A program made the translations under genes and the position numbers. Of a stretch of DNA of 64,000 bases, positions 16,237-25,499 are shown piece after piece; the stretch's first letter is position 1, and every line of letters starts with the position of its first letter. Source of the stretch: Betaproteobacteria bacterium (lineage in GTDB: Bacteria > Acidobacteriota > Terriglobia > Acidiferrales > UBA7541). The stretch is from the NCBI GenBank assembly GCA_903970165.1, contig CAJCHZ010000056.1, positions 62,001 to 126,000 on the forward strand, in the 5' to 3' direction. The notes beneath the pieces are model-generated. The model saw only the letters and a program-made list of their open reading frames with translations, had not been told where the DNA came from and searched no databases.

Positions 16237-17118
16237 ATGATGCTCCCCGCCTTTTTCGAGGAAGATCGGATAGCCGTCGACGCCTCTCTAGGCCGCCTGA
16301 TGCCTGCGGAAACGATGCAGCCGCCGTCGATCCACACGGCCATGCGCTACAGCGTCTTCGCAGGCGGCAAACGCATCCGCCCCATCCTGTGCCTCGAAAC
16401 AGCGCGCGTCTTTAACCCAGATGTCGCCGCAGCCCACTACCCAGCCTGCGCCATCGAATTCATCCACACATACTCTCTAATCCACGACGACCTCCCCGCG
16501 CTCGACAACGACGACCTCCGCCGCGGCAAGCCCACCAGCCACAAAAAATTCGGCGAAGCCGCAGCCATCCTCGCGGGGGACGCTCTTCTGACTCTCGCGT
16601 TCGAGACCATCGCCGCCGCGCCAGTCGATGCAAACCGCCGCGTAGCCATGCTCACCGAAATCTCCGTGGCCGCAGGCACCATCAATGGCATGGTCGGCGG
16701 CCAGGTCGCGGACCTTGAAGCCGAAGGCAAACGCATCACGCCAGAAGCTCTCGAATACATTCACCGCTCCAAAACCGCCGCGCTCATCCGCGCTTCCGTC
16801 AGCTCAGGCGCCCTCTGCGCAGGAGCTACACCGGGCGACGTAACCCGCCTCCGCAATTTCGGCGAATCACTGGGCCTCCTCTTCCAGGTGACCGACGACA
16901 TCCTCGACGTAGAAGAATCCAGCGCCGCCCTGGGCAAAACCGCCGGCAAAGACATAGCCCAACAAAAAGCAACCTATCCCGCAGTCCACGGCCTCGACCG
17001 TGCCCACCAAATCGCAAACGAACTCTCAGCAAAAGCGATCGTCGAACTGGCGCCCTATGGAGACCGCGCCAGCCGCCTCCGCGAAATCGCCGAGTATCTA
17101 GTCGAGCGCCGCACGTAA
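16237..17118 (+). CDS. ispA: polyprenyl diphosphate synthase (farnesyl/geranylgeranyl type)
   Basis: Condenses isopentenyl diphosphate with allylic diphosphates to make C15 or C20 precursors for quinones, carotenoids and undecaprenyl carriers. The first aspartate-rich motif is DDLPALDND (residues 84-92), the second is DDILD (220-224), and GGKRIRP lies near residue 43. The length of 293 residues fits IspA-type short-chain synthases. Residues before the first motif (EFIHTYSLIHDD) include an aromatic, which suggests a short product such as FPP. The leader has a heptamer tandem repeat instead of a clear ribosome binding site. The neighbours xseB and tlyA give the common xseB-ispA-tlyA order, although dxs is absent. 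Confidence 0.92.
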   Translation: MMLPAFFEEDRIAVDASLGRLMPAETMQPPSIHTAMRYSVFAGGKRIRPILCLETARVFNPDVAAAHYPACAIEFIHTYSLIHDDLPALDNDDLRRGKPTSHKKFGEAAAILAGDALLTLAFETIAAAPVDANRRVAMLTEISVAAGTINGMVGGQVADLEAEGKRITPEALEYIHRSKTAALIRASVSSGALCAGATPGDVTRLRNFGESLGLLFQVTDDILDVEESSAALGKTAGKDIAQQKATYPAVHGLDRAHQIANELSAKAIVELAPYGDRASRLREIAEYLVERRT

Positions 17119-17193
17119 CTTTGGAGTGCGGCGGCTCGACGCTGCTTTTCTTAACGATGGCCTGCGACAAATAGCCGAAGGAAAGAGATTTTA

Positions 17194-17227
17194 CACAGGG
17201 CACACGGAGAGCACAGAGGTCACGGAG
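17194..17227. repeat. imperfect CACRGAG-type tandem repeat
   Basis: CACAGGG, CACACGGAGAG, CACAGAGGT and CACGGAG follow each other in the ispA-tlyA spacer. The unit is about 9 bp and degenerate. No function is suggested. Confidence 0.45.
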
Positions 17228-17291
17228 CCGCCAGGACAGCGGATGACTATTACTCCGCCATGTTAAACTCGGAATTCTAAGCAGCGCGTCA

Positions 17292-18080
17292 ATGAAACCC
17301 AAACCCCGCCGCACTCGCCTCGATGTTCTCCTAGTCGAACGCGGCCTGGCTGATTCTCAACAAAAAGCGCAAGCGATGATTCTCGCTGGCGAAGTGAGCG
17401 TGGATCAAGTTCACGCGCAAAAAGCCGGAATGCCCGTCGCATCCGACGCACAAATCGAACTAACCAGCCGCCACCAAAAATATGCCAGCCGCGGCGGCCT
17501 AAAACTAGAAGGCGCACTCGAAGATTTTTCGATTGCCCCCCAAGGTTTAATTTGCCTCGACGTAGGCGCCTCCACGGGAGGCTTCACGGATTGCTTGCTC
17601 CAGCACAACGCAACCCGAGTCTACGCAGTAGACGTAAACACGCCCCAGCTAGCCTGGAAGCTCCAAAACGATCCGCGCGTGATCCCTGTGGAACGCAACG
17701 CTCGCGAACTAAAACCCGAAGATCTTGCAGGTACACGAAACGTTCACCCTAAACTTCCAAAAGCCATGCCAGAGCAAGCCGACCTGGTGGTCGCCGACGT
17801 CTCGTTCATCTCCGTTGTCAAGATCCTCGTTCCGGCAGCAGCCTGCGCAAAACCAAAAGCCAATTTTCTAATCCTGATAAAACCTCAGTTCGAGCTGCGC
17901 CGCGAAGAAATTCCTGAGGGCGGCATCGTCAAAGATCGGGCCCTCCACGAAAAGGCGATCGCCGCCGTAAAAAAAGCCGCCGAAGCCGCGGGTCTGTGCA
18001 TCCTAAAGGTCGCCGCAAGCCGCCTGACGGGCGCCGAAGGCAACCAGGAGTATTTTCTCCACGCGCGAAAGGAGTCCTGA
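17292..18080 (+). CDS. tlyA: TlyA-family rRNA 2'-O-methyltransferase
   Basis: The N-terminal S4 RNA-binding domain (residues 8-65, with RLDVLLVERGLADSQQKAQ) is followed by YASRGGLKL and an FtsJ-like Rossmann methyltransferase domain containing the SAM-binding motif CLDVGASTGGFTDCLL and the VVADVSFIS and IKPQFEL motifs. TlyA enzymes methylate riboses in 16S and/or 23S rRNA; the name hemolysin is historical. At 262 residues it has normal length. It is followed 18 bp later by nadK on the same strand, so the two are probably co-transcribed. Confidence 0.92.
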   Translation: MKPKPRRTRLDVLLVERGLADSQQKAQAMILAGEVSVDQVHAQKAGMPVASDAQIELTSRHQKYASRGGLKLEGALEDFSIAPQGLICLDVGASTGGFTDCLLQHNATRVYAVDVNTPQLAWKLQNDPRVIPVERNARELKPEDLAGTRNVHPKLPKAMPEQADLVVADVSFISVVKILVPAAACAKPKANFLILIKPQFELRREEIPEGGIVKDRALHEKAIAAVKKAAEAAGLCILKVAASRLTGAEGNQEYFLHARKES

Positions 18081-18098
18081 AGTAGAATCGCACCAGTC

Positions 18099-18974
18099 AT
18101 GCCCGCAAATCAAAACTTCAAATCCATCGGCGTAATCTCCCGCCCGCGCCGCGCGAATCTTTCCACAGTGCTGCCGCCTCTTCTCGAATGGCTCGAATCC
18201 CGCGGCCTGAGGGTTTTCTACGACCAGGAAACCGCTGCCTCGCTGCCGATTCCGGCAAAGGGCATTCCGCGCGAAGAGATCGCCGCGCAATCGGAAATTC
18301 TTCTGGTCCTCGGTGGCGACGGTACACTGCTCGCGGCAGCCCGCGTAGCTGCCTCCCGCGGCATCCCGATTCTTCCCGTCAACATGGGCAGTCTCGGTTT
18401 CCTGACCAGCTTCACAGTGGAAGAACTCTACCCAGCTCTCGAAGAGACCTTGGCGGGCCGCTTTTCGATGAGCGCCCGCGTCATGCTCCAGGTCCAACTC
18501 TTCCGCGGCAAAGAAATGATCGACCAACAACACGTCCTCAACGACGCGGTAGTCAACAAAAGCGCACTAGCCCGCATGATCGAACTGGAACTCTCCATCG
18601 AAGGCGACTTCGTCTGCCGGTACCGGGCGGACGGTCTGGTGCTCGCCACTCCCACAGGCTCAACTGCTTATTCCCTTTCTGCTGGTGGCCCCATCGTGCA
18701 CCCTGGCGTCGAGGCGTTCATCATCACACCAATCTGCCCGCACACGCTCACCGATCGTCCTGTAGTCGTCCGCGACGCGTGCTGCATTGACGTCACCCTC
18801 ACCGGCAGCGCCGAATCCGTTTTTCTCACGCTCGACGGCCAGAAGGGCATCCCGCTCGCATCCGGAGATCGCATCAGCATCACGCGTTCCCCACTCTCCC
18901 TGAATCTAATCCAGCCTCCCAAAAAATCTTACTTTGAAATCCTTCGCAGCAAACTAAAGTGGGGCGAGGCCTAG
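18099..18974 (+). CDS. nadK: NAD kinase
   Basis: Phosphorylates NAD to NADP in the cytosol. The catalytic GGDGTLL motif is at residues 72-78, followed by PILPVNMGSLGFLTS, a conserved YRADGLVLATPTGSTAYSLS and the GGPIVHP strand. The length of 291 residues is typical. The tlyA-nadK neighbourhood is widespread in bacteria and often ends in recN, which is not present here; a histidine kinase follows instead. Confidence 0.96.
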   Translation: MPANQNFKSIGVISRPRRANLSTVLPPLLEWLESRGLRVFYDQETAASLPIPAKGIPREEIAAQSEILLVLGGDGTLLAAARVAASRGIPILPVNMGSLGFLTSFTVEELYPALEETLAGRFSMSARVMLQVQLFRGKEMIDQQHVLNDAVVNKSALARMIELELSIEGDFVCRYRADGLVLATPTGSTAYSLSAGGPIVHPGVEAFIITPICPHTLTDRPVVVRDACCIDVTLTGSAESVFLTLDGQKGIPLASGDRISITRSPLSLNLIQPPKKSYFEILRSKLKWGEA

Positions 18975-19148
18975 CGGTCCTTCGGACTCGACAAAACTCG
19001 TGGAAATCATCGCCACAGTACTGGTTCGCCAAAGCCGGTAAACTAGGCGGTATCAAACCAGGCGCGCAACTGCATCCAACGTCTACACTTATCCGGCGCC
19101 GTGGAGCGGTCCGATGCGAGAACGGAGGAAGCTCCAAATAACAAAAAG

Positions 19149-20468
19149 ATGAAATCGCCCGACGCCAGCCCGTTCAATATCGGTCCGCACCTGACCTTTG
19201 CCTTCCTCGTCCTGCTCGCGCTCATTCTGGGTGGCAACGGCCTGCTGATATGGCAATTCCACATCGCGCGCTTGCAAACGGACCGACTTAATGGAGTCAG
19301 CCAGCAAGTCATCGCTATCCTCCGCCTCCAGGAAGCACTCCGCGCTTTTCACCAGCGCCTCGACGAACTCACCCTCTCCCGCGACCCCCAGCGCCTGGTA
19401 ACCGAAGCCGGCCCGCTGCGCGCAAGCCTCCTCGAACAAACGAAGCGCACCAAGGCAGCGCTGGTCCAGTCGTCCTCAGAAGCTCCAGTCGATCCCGCGT
19501 TCGTCCCCGCCCTGGAAGCCATCGAAATTACTCTGCCCTCCCAACTTGAGGCCGTCATCGCGCTCGCGAACTCAGGCGACTGGGACGCCGTTCGCCTTCG
19601 CCAGGCCAACGAAATGAAACCTCTCGAAGTTCAGATTTCCGCCCTGGTGGAAGGCATAGATCGGGAAGTCAGCTCCGAACTCAATGAAGCCATCGTCAAC
19701 ATGAACAGGGTGCAGAACCGCATCCTTTTCATCGTTCCTGCCACGGCCATCGCCACGTTCTTCATTGCCGCTTTCTTTGGCTGGGCCACCACGCGCCGCA
19801 TTGTCGAACTCCGCATGGAAGAGCGCGTCAACGAGCGCAGCCGGATCGCCCGCGAACTTCACGACACACTGCTTCAGGGTTTTATCAGCGTCTCCATGCA
19901 GCTCGACGTCGCCATGGATCAGCTCCCGCCCGACTCTCCGGCGAGAGCTTCATTCGCGCGCGCGCAAAAACTCACTGGCCAGGTCATCGAAGAAGGCCGC
20001 AATGCCTTGCGAGGATTCCGTTCCTCTGATGCGCAAACGCAAGCGTTGGAACAAGCCTTCTCTCAAGTCCCGCAGGAACTAAACCTAAAACAACGCGTGG
20101 ATTTCCACGTCATCGTGGAAGGCCATCCGCAATCGCTGCATCCAGCCATCCGCAACGAAGTGTATTCCATCGGCCGCGAAGCTCTTCTGAATTCCTTCCG
20201 CCATTCCGGGGCCAGCCGCATCGAGGTCGAACTCGAATATTCTCCCGCCCAGTTGCGCGTTTTCGTGCGCGACAACGGCTGCGGCATTGACGACCATGTG
20301 CTGCAATCCGGCCGCGAAGGCCACTGGGGCCTCTCGACGATGCGCGAGCGCGCCGACCGCATCGGCGCGAAACTCAAAGCTCTAAGCCGCACCGGCGCTG
20401 GCACTGAGGTAGAACTTCGCGTACCTGCGAACATCGCCTTCGAGTCCCCCTCTACAAGCAGTTCGTAG
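19149..20468 (+). CDS. membrane sensor histidine kinase (HisKA_3/NarX type)
   Basis: A first membrane helix (LTFAFLVLLALILGGNGLLIW) and a second (ILFIVPATAIATFFIAAFFGW) bracket an extracytoplasmic helical region of about 150 residues. Then comes the HisKA_3 dimerisation domain with the phospho-acceptor His238 in IARELHDTLLQGF, and a HATPase_c domain with EALLNSFRHSGAS and VRDNGCGID. Kinases of this class usually pair with LuxR/NarL-type response regulators, but none is adjacent. The ATG at 19149 is chosen because it precedes the first helix directly; a GTG at 19101 is the alternative. The signal is unknown. Confidence 0.85.
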   Translation: MKSPDASPFNIGPHLTFAFLVLLALILGGNGLLIWQFHIARLQTDRLNGVSQQVIAILRLQEALRAFHQRLDELTLSRDPQRLVTEAGPLRASLLEQTKRTKAALVQSSSEAPVDPAFVPALEAIEITLPSQLEAVIALANSGDWDAVRLRQANEMKPLEVQISALVEGIDREVSSELNEAIVNMNRVQNRILFIVPATAIATFFIAAFFGWATTRRIVELRMEERVNERSRIARELHDTLLQGFISVSMQLDVAMDQLPPDSPARASFARAQKLTGQVIEEGRNALRGFRSSDAQTQALEQAFSQVPQELNLKQRVDFHVIVEGHPQSLHPAIRNEVYSIGREALLNSFRHSGASRIEVELEYSPAQLRVFVRDNGCGIDDHVLQSGREGHWGLSTMRERADRIGAKLKALSRTGAGTEVELRVPANIAFESPSTSSS

Positions 20469-20823
20469 GAAGCGACCTCCACCAGTCCCCGTCAACTGGT
20501 CCTGGCGGAAGTGGTTCGCGACGAAGTCGAAGCGAATCTCCTGCTTCATGCCCAGGGCTTGGTTCCTTCAGCAGGCCAAGACTTGCTCGACCAGTACAAT
20601 CGGCTCATGAAACTCACTCATCCGGAACTCATCCACACAAAAAGCCCTATGAGAACCAGGCAATCTTGCCCACGGGACCGGGCTGGAGCCAAATTCGTTA
20701 TGTGATGGAGCGGAAGAGGTGGTATCGTGCCGGCACTACGATTCCAGTTTGGGAGTTCCAGTGAAGCCGGATAGGGGGAGCGGTGCGTCTATCGTGGGCG
20801 AGAGCACGTCATCGGGGGCACGA
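20469..20823. other. spacer with possible gene remnant
   Basis: A plus-strand frame from 20469 to 20705 reads like protein for a while (LAEVVRDEVEANLLLHAQ) but has no ribosome binding site or recognised family, and may be the relic of a lost gene. No promoter or hairpin stands out. Confidence 0.25.
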
Positions 20824-22161
20824 ATGCGCGTGGCATCCGCACGAATGATCCTGGGAGTCTTGTTGCCGGCGCTGCTACTCATTTCCTGCACGTCGTCGAA
20901 GGAAGAGCACTACGTAAAAGGGAGCAAGCCGGTTACATTGAATTTTCCCCACGGTTGGTCCTTCCGACCCGACGATCTGGCGACCAGGGCGGCCATATCG
21001 GAGCAGTTCAGCCGTGAAAGCGGTATCCAAGTCCGAGATATTCCGGTGCCCGAGAGTACGTTCGAACAACTGAAGTTTTTTGGCGCACTCTTGCAGCAGG
21101 ATCCCTCGGGTCTCGACCTATTCGCTATCGATCCGATCTGGTCTGAGCATTTCGAACCCGATCTGATCGATCTGCGGCCCTACATGCAGGAGGAAATTGC
21201 GCAAGTTGTGCCGCAATTGCTGCCCAGCTACACCGACAATGGCAAGGTATTGGCCATCCCCTACGAAGTGAACATAGGGTCGCTAGAATACCGAGCAGAC
21301 TTGCTTCGAGAGTATGGCTATGACCATCCGCCCAAAACATGGGATGAACTGGAAGCGATGGCAAAAAAAATCCAGGCAGGCGAGCGCGCCAGAGGTAAAA
21401 CAGGTTTCTGGGGCTACGTATGGCAAGGAGCTGAATCGGAAGCATTGACCTGCAATGCCTTGGAATGGCAGGCCGCCGAGGGCGGAGGCAGAATCGTTGA
21501 AAGCGATCGAACGATCAGTGTGAACAATCCCGCGGCGATTCGGGCATGGCGGCGGGCGCGGCGGTGGGTCGGTTCTATATCGCCACCGGGTGTCGTTGCC
21601 TACCATGAAAAAGATTCGATGAACGTCTTTGATTCGGGAGGAGCGGCATTCAACCGATTGTGGCTTGGGACAAGCCTCGCGCCGATAGGGCCCTTCAGCC
21701 GGGTTCATTGGCGAGGTTCGGAGTCACGCGTGAGCACTGGATTTACGAACGTCCCCGGAGGGCCAGGAGGATGGGGCGGGACATTGGGAGGTTCCGGGCT
21801 GGCAGTTTCGCGGCATTCGATATATGTCCAAGAGACTGTGCGGCTAGTTCGCTTTCTGATTCACACGCAAATCGAGTCGATTGAGAAGCGAATGAAGGTC
21901 TCCGCGGATCATTCGGAGTTCTATAGCACACCGGAAACGGACCACCCGGACCATTCAGACAATTCGATTCAGGGCGCGAGAGTCGTTCTTAGGCCTTCGT
22001 TGGAGGTAGGAAGCCAATATGCGCAGGCTAGCGCGTTGTATGCCGCCGCGGTGCATTCCGTGCTGACTGGGGAGAAAGAAGCGCCGGAAGCAGCAGCAGA
22101 ATTGGAAAAGCAGTTGATGTCCTTGACCGGGTATCATGCGGGCCGGGTGGCGTTGAAGTGA
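20824..22161 (+). CDS. extracellular solute-binding lipoprotein (sugar ABC-type)
   Basis: The predicted start at 20824 gives a signal peptide MRVASARMILGVLLPALLLI followed by the lipobox ISC, so the protein is lipid-anchored after cleavage. The mature part resembles family 1 substrate-binding proteins (DLFAIDPIWSEHF, VLAIPYEVNIGSLEYRADLLREYG, PKTWDELEAMAKKIQ, GFWGYVWQG), which bind oligosaccharides and deliver them to ABC permeases. No permease or ATPase gene is next to it, so it is an orphan or works with a distant transporter. The frame upstream to 20719 lacks a signal-like start. Base composition is somewhat less Cys/Arg-codon biased than in the genes before it. Confidence 0.8.
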   Translation: MRVASARMILGVLLPALLLISCTSSKEEHYVKGSKPVTLNFPHGWSFRPDDLATRAAISEQFSRESGIQVRDIPVPESTFEQLKFFGALLQQDPSGLDLFAIDPIWSEHFEPDLIDLRPYMQEEIAQVVPQLLPSYTDNGKVLAIPYEVNIGSLEYRADLLREYGYDHPPKTWDELEAMAKKIQAGERARGKTGFWGYVWQGAESEALTCNALEWQAAEGGGRIVESDRTISVNNPAAIRAWRRARRWVGSISPPGVVAYHEKDSMNVFDSGGAAFNRLWLGTSLAPIGPFSRVHWRGSESRVSTGFTNVPGGPGGWGGTLGGSGLAVSRHSIYVQETVRLVRFLIHTQIESIEKRMKVSADHSEFYSTPETDHPDHSDNSIQGARVVLRPSLEVGSQYAQASALYAAAVHSVLTGEKEAPEAAAELEKQLMSLTGYHAGRVALK

Positions 22162-22164
22162 GTT

Positions 22165-23580
22165 CTAGGTAAACCGAAGACCACGAGCAGTGGCAAGGAC
22201 GTCGGTACGAAGCAGATCGTCCTGAGTTTCGCGGCGGCGGATCAGCTTGGTGTGCGCGCCATAGACCAAGACTTCGCTGGGGCGAGTGCGGGCGTTGTAA
22301 TTGGAAGACTGTGTCATGCCGTAGGCGCCAGCGGTCCAGATGGCGAGCACGTCACCTGACTTGACTTGGCCAAGAGGCCAGTCGTGAACGAGGCAATCGC
22401 CCGTCTCGCAAACTGGTCCGACAACATCAACGCGATCGGTGGAAAACTTATTCGCGCCAACGCGCCGGGAAAGGCGCGTAATCGGATGTACCGCACCATA
22501 GAGCGCGGGCCGCAGCAGGTCATTCATTGCGGCGTCTACGACAACAAATGTCTTGCCGCGATTGCGCTTCGTGTAAATCACGCGCGTTAGCAAAATTCCC
22601 GCGGCGGCGATGATGGAGCGCCCCGGCTCGAGCAAGAGGTGCAATCCAAGCGGACGCACGAGGCCCGCAACCATACGCGCGTACTCGAGACGCGAAGAAT
22701 TTCTCTCCGTCGTATAACGAACGCCCAAACCGCCGCCCAAATCGAGATACTCCAGCTCGACTCCGGCGCGCTTCAGTTCTTTGATGTAGCCTGCTACGCG
22801 CGCAAAGGCGCGGCGAAATGGATGGAGCGAAACAATCTGCGAACCGATATGGGCGCTGATTCCCTTCCAGCGCAGATATTCGGAATCTTTGTGGGCGAGA
22901 TAAAGGCGACGAGCTTCCGGCCAGTCGAGACCGAACTTATGATTATGACGCCCCGTGGAAATATGAGGATGGCCGCCGGCGGCCACATCCGGATTCACGC
23001 GAATCGCCACCGAAGGAACTTTTCCTCCGAGCCGCGCGTGCGTTTCGGACTCTTCGAGCAAAACTTCGAGCTCGGCTTCAGATTCTACGTTGAACAAAAG
23101 AATTCCGCTTTTGGTCGGCCTGGTATGACGACCAGCACGTCCGGGAACGTACTGCAGCGCAGCGCGAATTTCTTGGCGCGTTTTTCCCACGCCGGAGAAA
23201 ACGATACGGTCACCGCGAACTCCAAGATGCTGAAGATGTTCGAGCTCGCCGCCAGAAACAATGTCGAACCCGCTGCCCATTTTCGCGAGATGACTCAAAA
23301 TCGAAAGATTGCCGTTGGATTTAGCCGCGTAACAAATCGTGTGGGGAATTTTGCTCAGGCCGATCTCGAACTCGCTGAGAGCATCCGACACAGCCGTGCG
23401 GCTATACAGATACGTGGGAGTGCCAAACGCCCCGGCTGCCGCGACGAGATCAACGCCTTCGCAAAAAACGTGCTCGGTACCGGCTTCGCGCGGGACTTTT
23501 TTCCACGCGAAGTGCGGCGTGAAATCAGCTGGATCAACAAAGGCAAGCTTCTGCTGAGGCTTTGCCGGAGCCGCGCTCAT
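22165..23580 (-). CDS. lysA: diaminopimelate decarboxylase
   Basis: PLP enzyme making L-lysine from meso-diaminopimelate. Lys87 in CYAAKSNGN is the PLP lysine. HIGSQI, the glycine-rich LDLGGGLGVRY, LEPGRSI and GPVCETGD (the substrate-binding Cys of the dimer interface) are all present. The fold-type III barrel plus C-terminal beta domain give 471 residues, slightly long because of a 40-residue N-terminal extension. Its ATG overlaps the stop of the upstream phosphatase gene by 4 bp (ATGA), so translation is probably coupled. Confidence 0.95.
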   Translation of the reverse strand: MSAAPAKPQQKLAFVDPADFTPHFAWKKVPREAGTEHVFCEGVDLVAAAGAFGTPTYLYSRTAVSDALSEFEIGLSKIPHTICYAAKSNGNLSILSHLAKMGSGFDIVSGGELEHLQHLGVRGDRIVFSGVGKTRQEIRAALQYVPGRAGRHTRPTKSGILLFNVESEAELEVLLEESETHARLGGKVPSVAIRVNPDVAAGGHPHISTGRHNHKFGLDWPEARRLYLAHKDSEYLRWKGISAHIGSQIVSLHPFRRAFARVAGYIKELKRAGVELEYLDLGGGLGVRYTTERNSSRLEYARMVAGLVRPLGLHLLLEPGRSIIAAAGILLTRVIYTKRNRGKTFVVVDAAMNDLLRPALYGAVHPITRLSRRVGANKFSTDRVDVVGPVCETGDCLVHDWPLGQVKSGDVLAIWTAGAYGMTQSSNYNARTRPSEVLVYGAHTKLIRRRETQDDLLRTDVLATARGLRFT

Positions 23581-25346
23581 CGCACTTTCAACACCACGAG
23601 CGTGCGGTCATCCGACAGCGGCGCGTTGCTGGCAAACCAGTCCACTTCGCGCAAAACCATGTCGGCAATCTCCGTCGCGCTCTCTTCATGGTGCTGCTCG
23701 ATCAAACAACGCAGCTTTTCCGTTCCGAAAAATTGACCCTCACTGTTGGCGGTCTCGGCGATGCCGTCCGAATGAAACACTACGATATCACCGGCAACCA
23801 GCGTGACGCCCCACTCGTCGTAGCTGACCTCTTCAAAAATGCCTAGAGGAAATCCAGTGAGCGCAATTTTGTCGCAGCGACCATCCTTATAAAGCAAGGG
23901 CTGCGATTGCCCGGCGTTGGCAACGCGGAGTTTTTGGCGGCCTCTTTGCCAGGTTGCGAAACACGCCGTCATGAAGCGGCCTTCGATGCGCCGCTCACCG
24001 ACAATTTGGTTCATTTGTTTGAGCAGCTCCGCGGGCTGAAGTTTTTGTGGGGCGAGACTGCGCATAATGCCAATGGCTACGGCGCCGTAAAGGGCGGCGG
24101 CGGTTCCCTTTCCGCTGACGTCGCCGAGGGCGATGCCGAGTTGCTGCGGGCCGTAGCGCAAGAATTCGTACAAATCGCCGCAAACTTCGCGTGCGGAGAG
24201 ATAGCGCGCTGCCATGTCCAGGCCAAAATCTTCCAGGGGAACGGGGCGCAGGAGCGCGCCTTGAATGCGCTTGGCGGCCGCCAAATCACGTTCGAGACGG
24301 GCTTCGTCGCGGGCGACTTGCTCGTACAGGCGCGCGTTTTCCAGTGAGACGGCGAGGTTCGCAGCGAGAATCGAAAGTGTTTGAACGTGGTCTTCGGTGA
24401 AATAATTTGTTTGAGGACTTTCGAGATCGAGGACGCCGATGACTTTGCCTTTGTGCATCATGGGGATGGCAAGTTCGGAGCGCGTTTCAGGATTCACCAT
24501 GAGGTAGCGCGGGTCGACGGTGACGTCGGGGACCACAACAGGTTCTTTGAGTTCCGCAGCAGCGCCTACGATGCCTTCCGTTGCGGCCACGCGCATTTTT
24601 CCCTGAACGCGCTGGCCATGTTTCACGTCCACACGATGGCGGAAAACTTTTTGATCTTCGTCGTAGAGCATGATACTGAGGATTTGATAGTCGATCACGC
24701 GTTTGATTTGTTCAGCCGCGCGGCGGAGGAGTTCTTCGACGTCGAGGATAGAGCTGGTTTCGCGGCCAACTTCATTGAGAAGGAGGAGCGTATCCGCCTG
24801 GGCTCGAACGCGCTGGAATAAGCGCGCGTTATCAATGGCGACGGCGAGGCGGCTCGCGAGGAGCGTGAGAATGCTTTGCTGCTCAGGAGTGAAATAGTCG
24901 AGGTGACGGCTTTGAATGTCGAGGACGCCGACGCATTTGCCCTGGAGCATCAGCGGGACGGCCAATTCGGAGCGCACGCTGTCGATTGCGTTGATATAGC
25001 GCGAGTCCTTCGAGGTGTCGCTGACGCGGACGGGGTGGCCGGTGGCAGCCGCGGTTCCGGTGATTCCCTGTCCGATGGGGATGCGCAGATTCTCGGCAAG
25101 CTCGCGGTTGTAGCCAATGGAAAAGCGATGCTTGAGATACGCGCCATCTCCCTCGAGCATCAAGACGCCGAATATTTCGTAGTCGATATGGCGCTTTATG
25201 AGCGCGGCGGAGCGGGCGAGCACTTCGTCGAGGTCGAGCGAAGCATTTACTTCTTCGCCGATTTGCGCAAGTGTGCTCAGGACTTCGGCGGAGTGTTCTG
25301 CGGTTTCGGGCGCGGTGGCCGCTGTATGTTCGTTCTCAGGATTCAT
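23577..25346 (-). CDS. two-GAF-domain PP2C/SpoIIE-type protein phosphatase
   Basis: Two GAF sensor domains (about residues 25-175 with GQGITGTAAATGHPVRVSD and 200-345 with TEGIVGAAAELKEPVVVPD) each end in GVLD-type strands. They are followed by a short coiled linker with AAAKRIQGALLRP, then a SpoIIE/RsbU-like phosphatase domain with EVCGDLYEFL, GDVSGKGTAAALYGA, NAGQSQPLLY and FHSDGIAE. The metal-binding aspartates of the PP2C fold are in GDVSGKG and SDGI. Such enzymes usually dephosphorylate anti-anti-sigma factors. No signal peptide is present, so it is cytosolic. The pairing with lysA by a 4-bp overlap is unusual. Confidence 0.9.
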   Translation of the reverse strand: MNPENEHTAATAPETAEHSAEVLSTLAQIGEEVNASLDLDEVLARSAALIKRHIDYEIFGVLMLEGDGAYLKHRFSIGYNRELAENLRIPIGQGITGTAAATGHPVRVSDTSKDSRYINAIDSVRSELAVPLMLQGKCVGVLDIQSRHLDYFTPEQQSILTLLASRLAVAIDNARLFQRVRAQADTLLLLNEVGRETSSILDVEELLRRAAEQIKRVIDYQILSIMLYDEDQKVFRHRVDVKHGQRVQGKMRVAATEGIVGAAAELKEPVVVPDVTVDPRYLMVNPETRSELAIPMMHKGKVIGVLDLESPQTNYFTEDHVQTLSILAANLAVSLENARLYEQVARDEARLERDLAAAKRIQGALLRPVPLEDFGLDMAARYLSAREVCGDLYEFLRYGPQQLGIALGDVSGKGTAAALYGAVAIGIMRSLAPQKLQPAELLKQMNQIVGERRIEGRFMTACFATWQRGRQKLRVANAGQSQPLLYKDGRCDKIALTGFPLGIFEEVSYDEWGVTLVAGDIVVFHSDGIAETANSEGQFFGTEKLRCLIEQHHEESATEIADMVLREVDWFASNAPLSDDRTLVVLKVR

Positions 25347-25463
25347 GTACTGGCTACATTATAGCAGGAGGAAGATAGGTGTCCCGGAAAGGTCCGGTCA
25401 GAGGCTATGTTTCTTCGAGAAGGACTCGGCAAGCACAATCCCGTTGGGGGGAGTGCATGCACG

Positions 25464-25499
25464 TTCGGCAGGCGCTTAACCTTCGGCAGGTACTTAAAC
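25464..25499. repeat. 18-bp tandem repeat at the end of hpt
   Basis: Two copies of an 18-mer, TTCGGCAGGCGCTTAACC and TTCGGCAGGTACTTAAAC (15 of 18 identical), are followed by a partial third (TTCGGAACG). The second copy contains the hpt stop codon. Confidence 0.6.

Noticed and set aside
20511..20705. 64-codon plus-strand frame starting GTG (LLLHAQGLVPSAGQDLL)
   Set aside because: No ribosome binding site, no recognised family, low-complexity end; kept only as a possible remnant in the spacer note.
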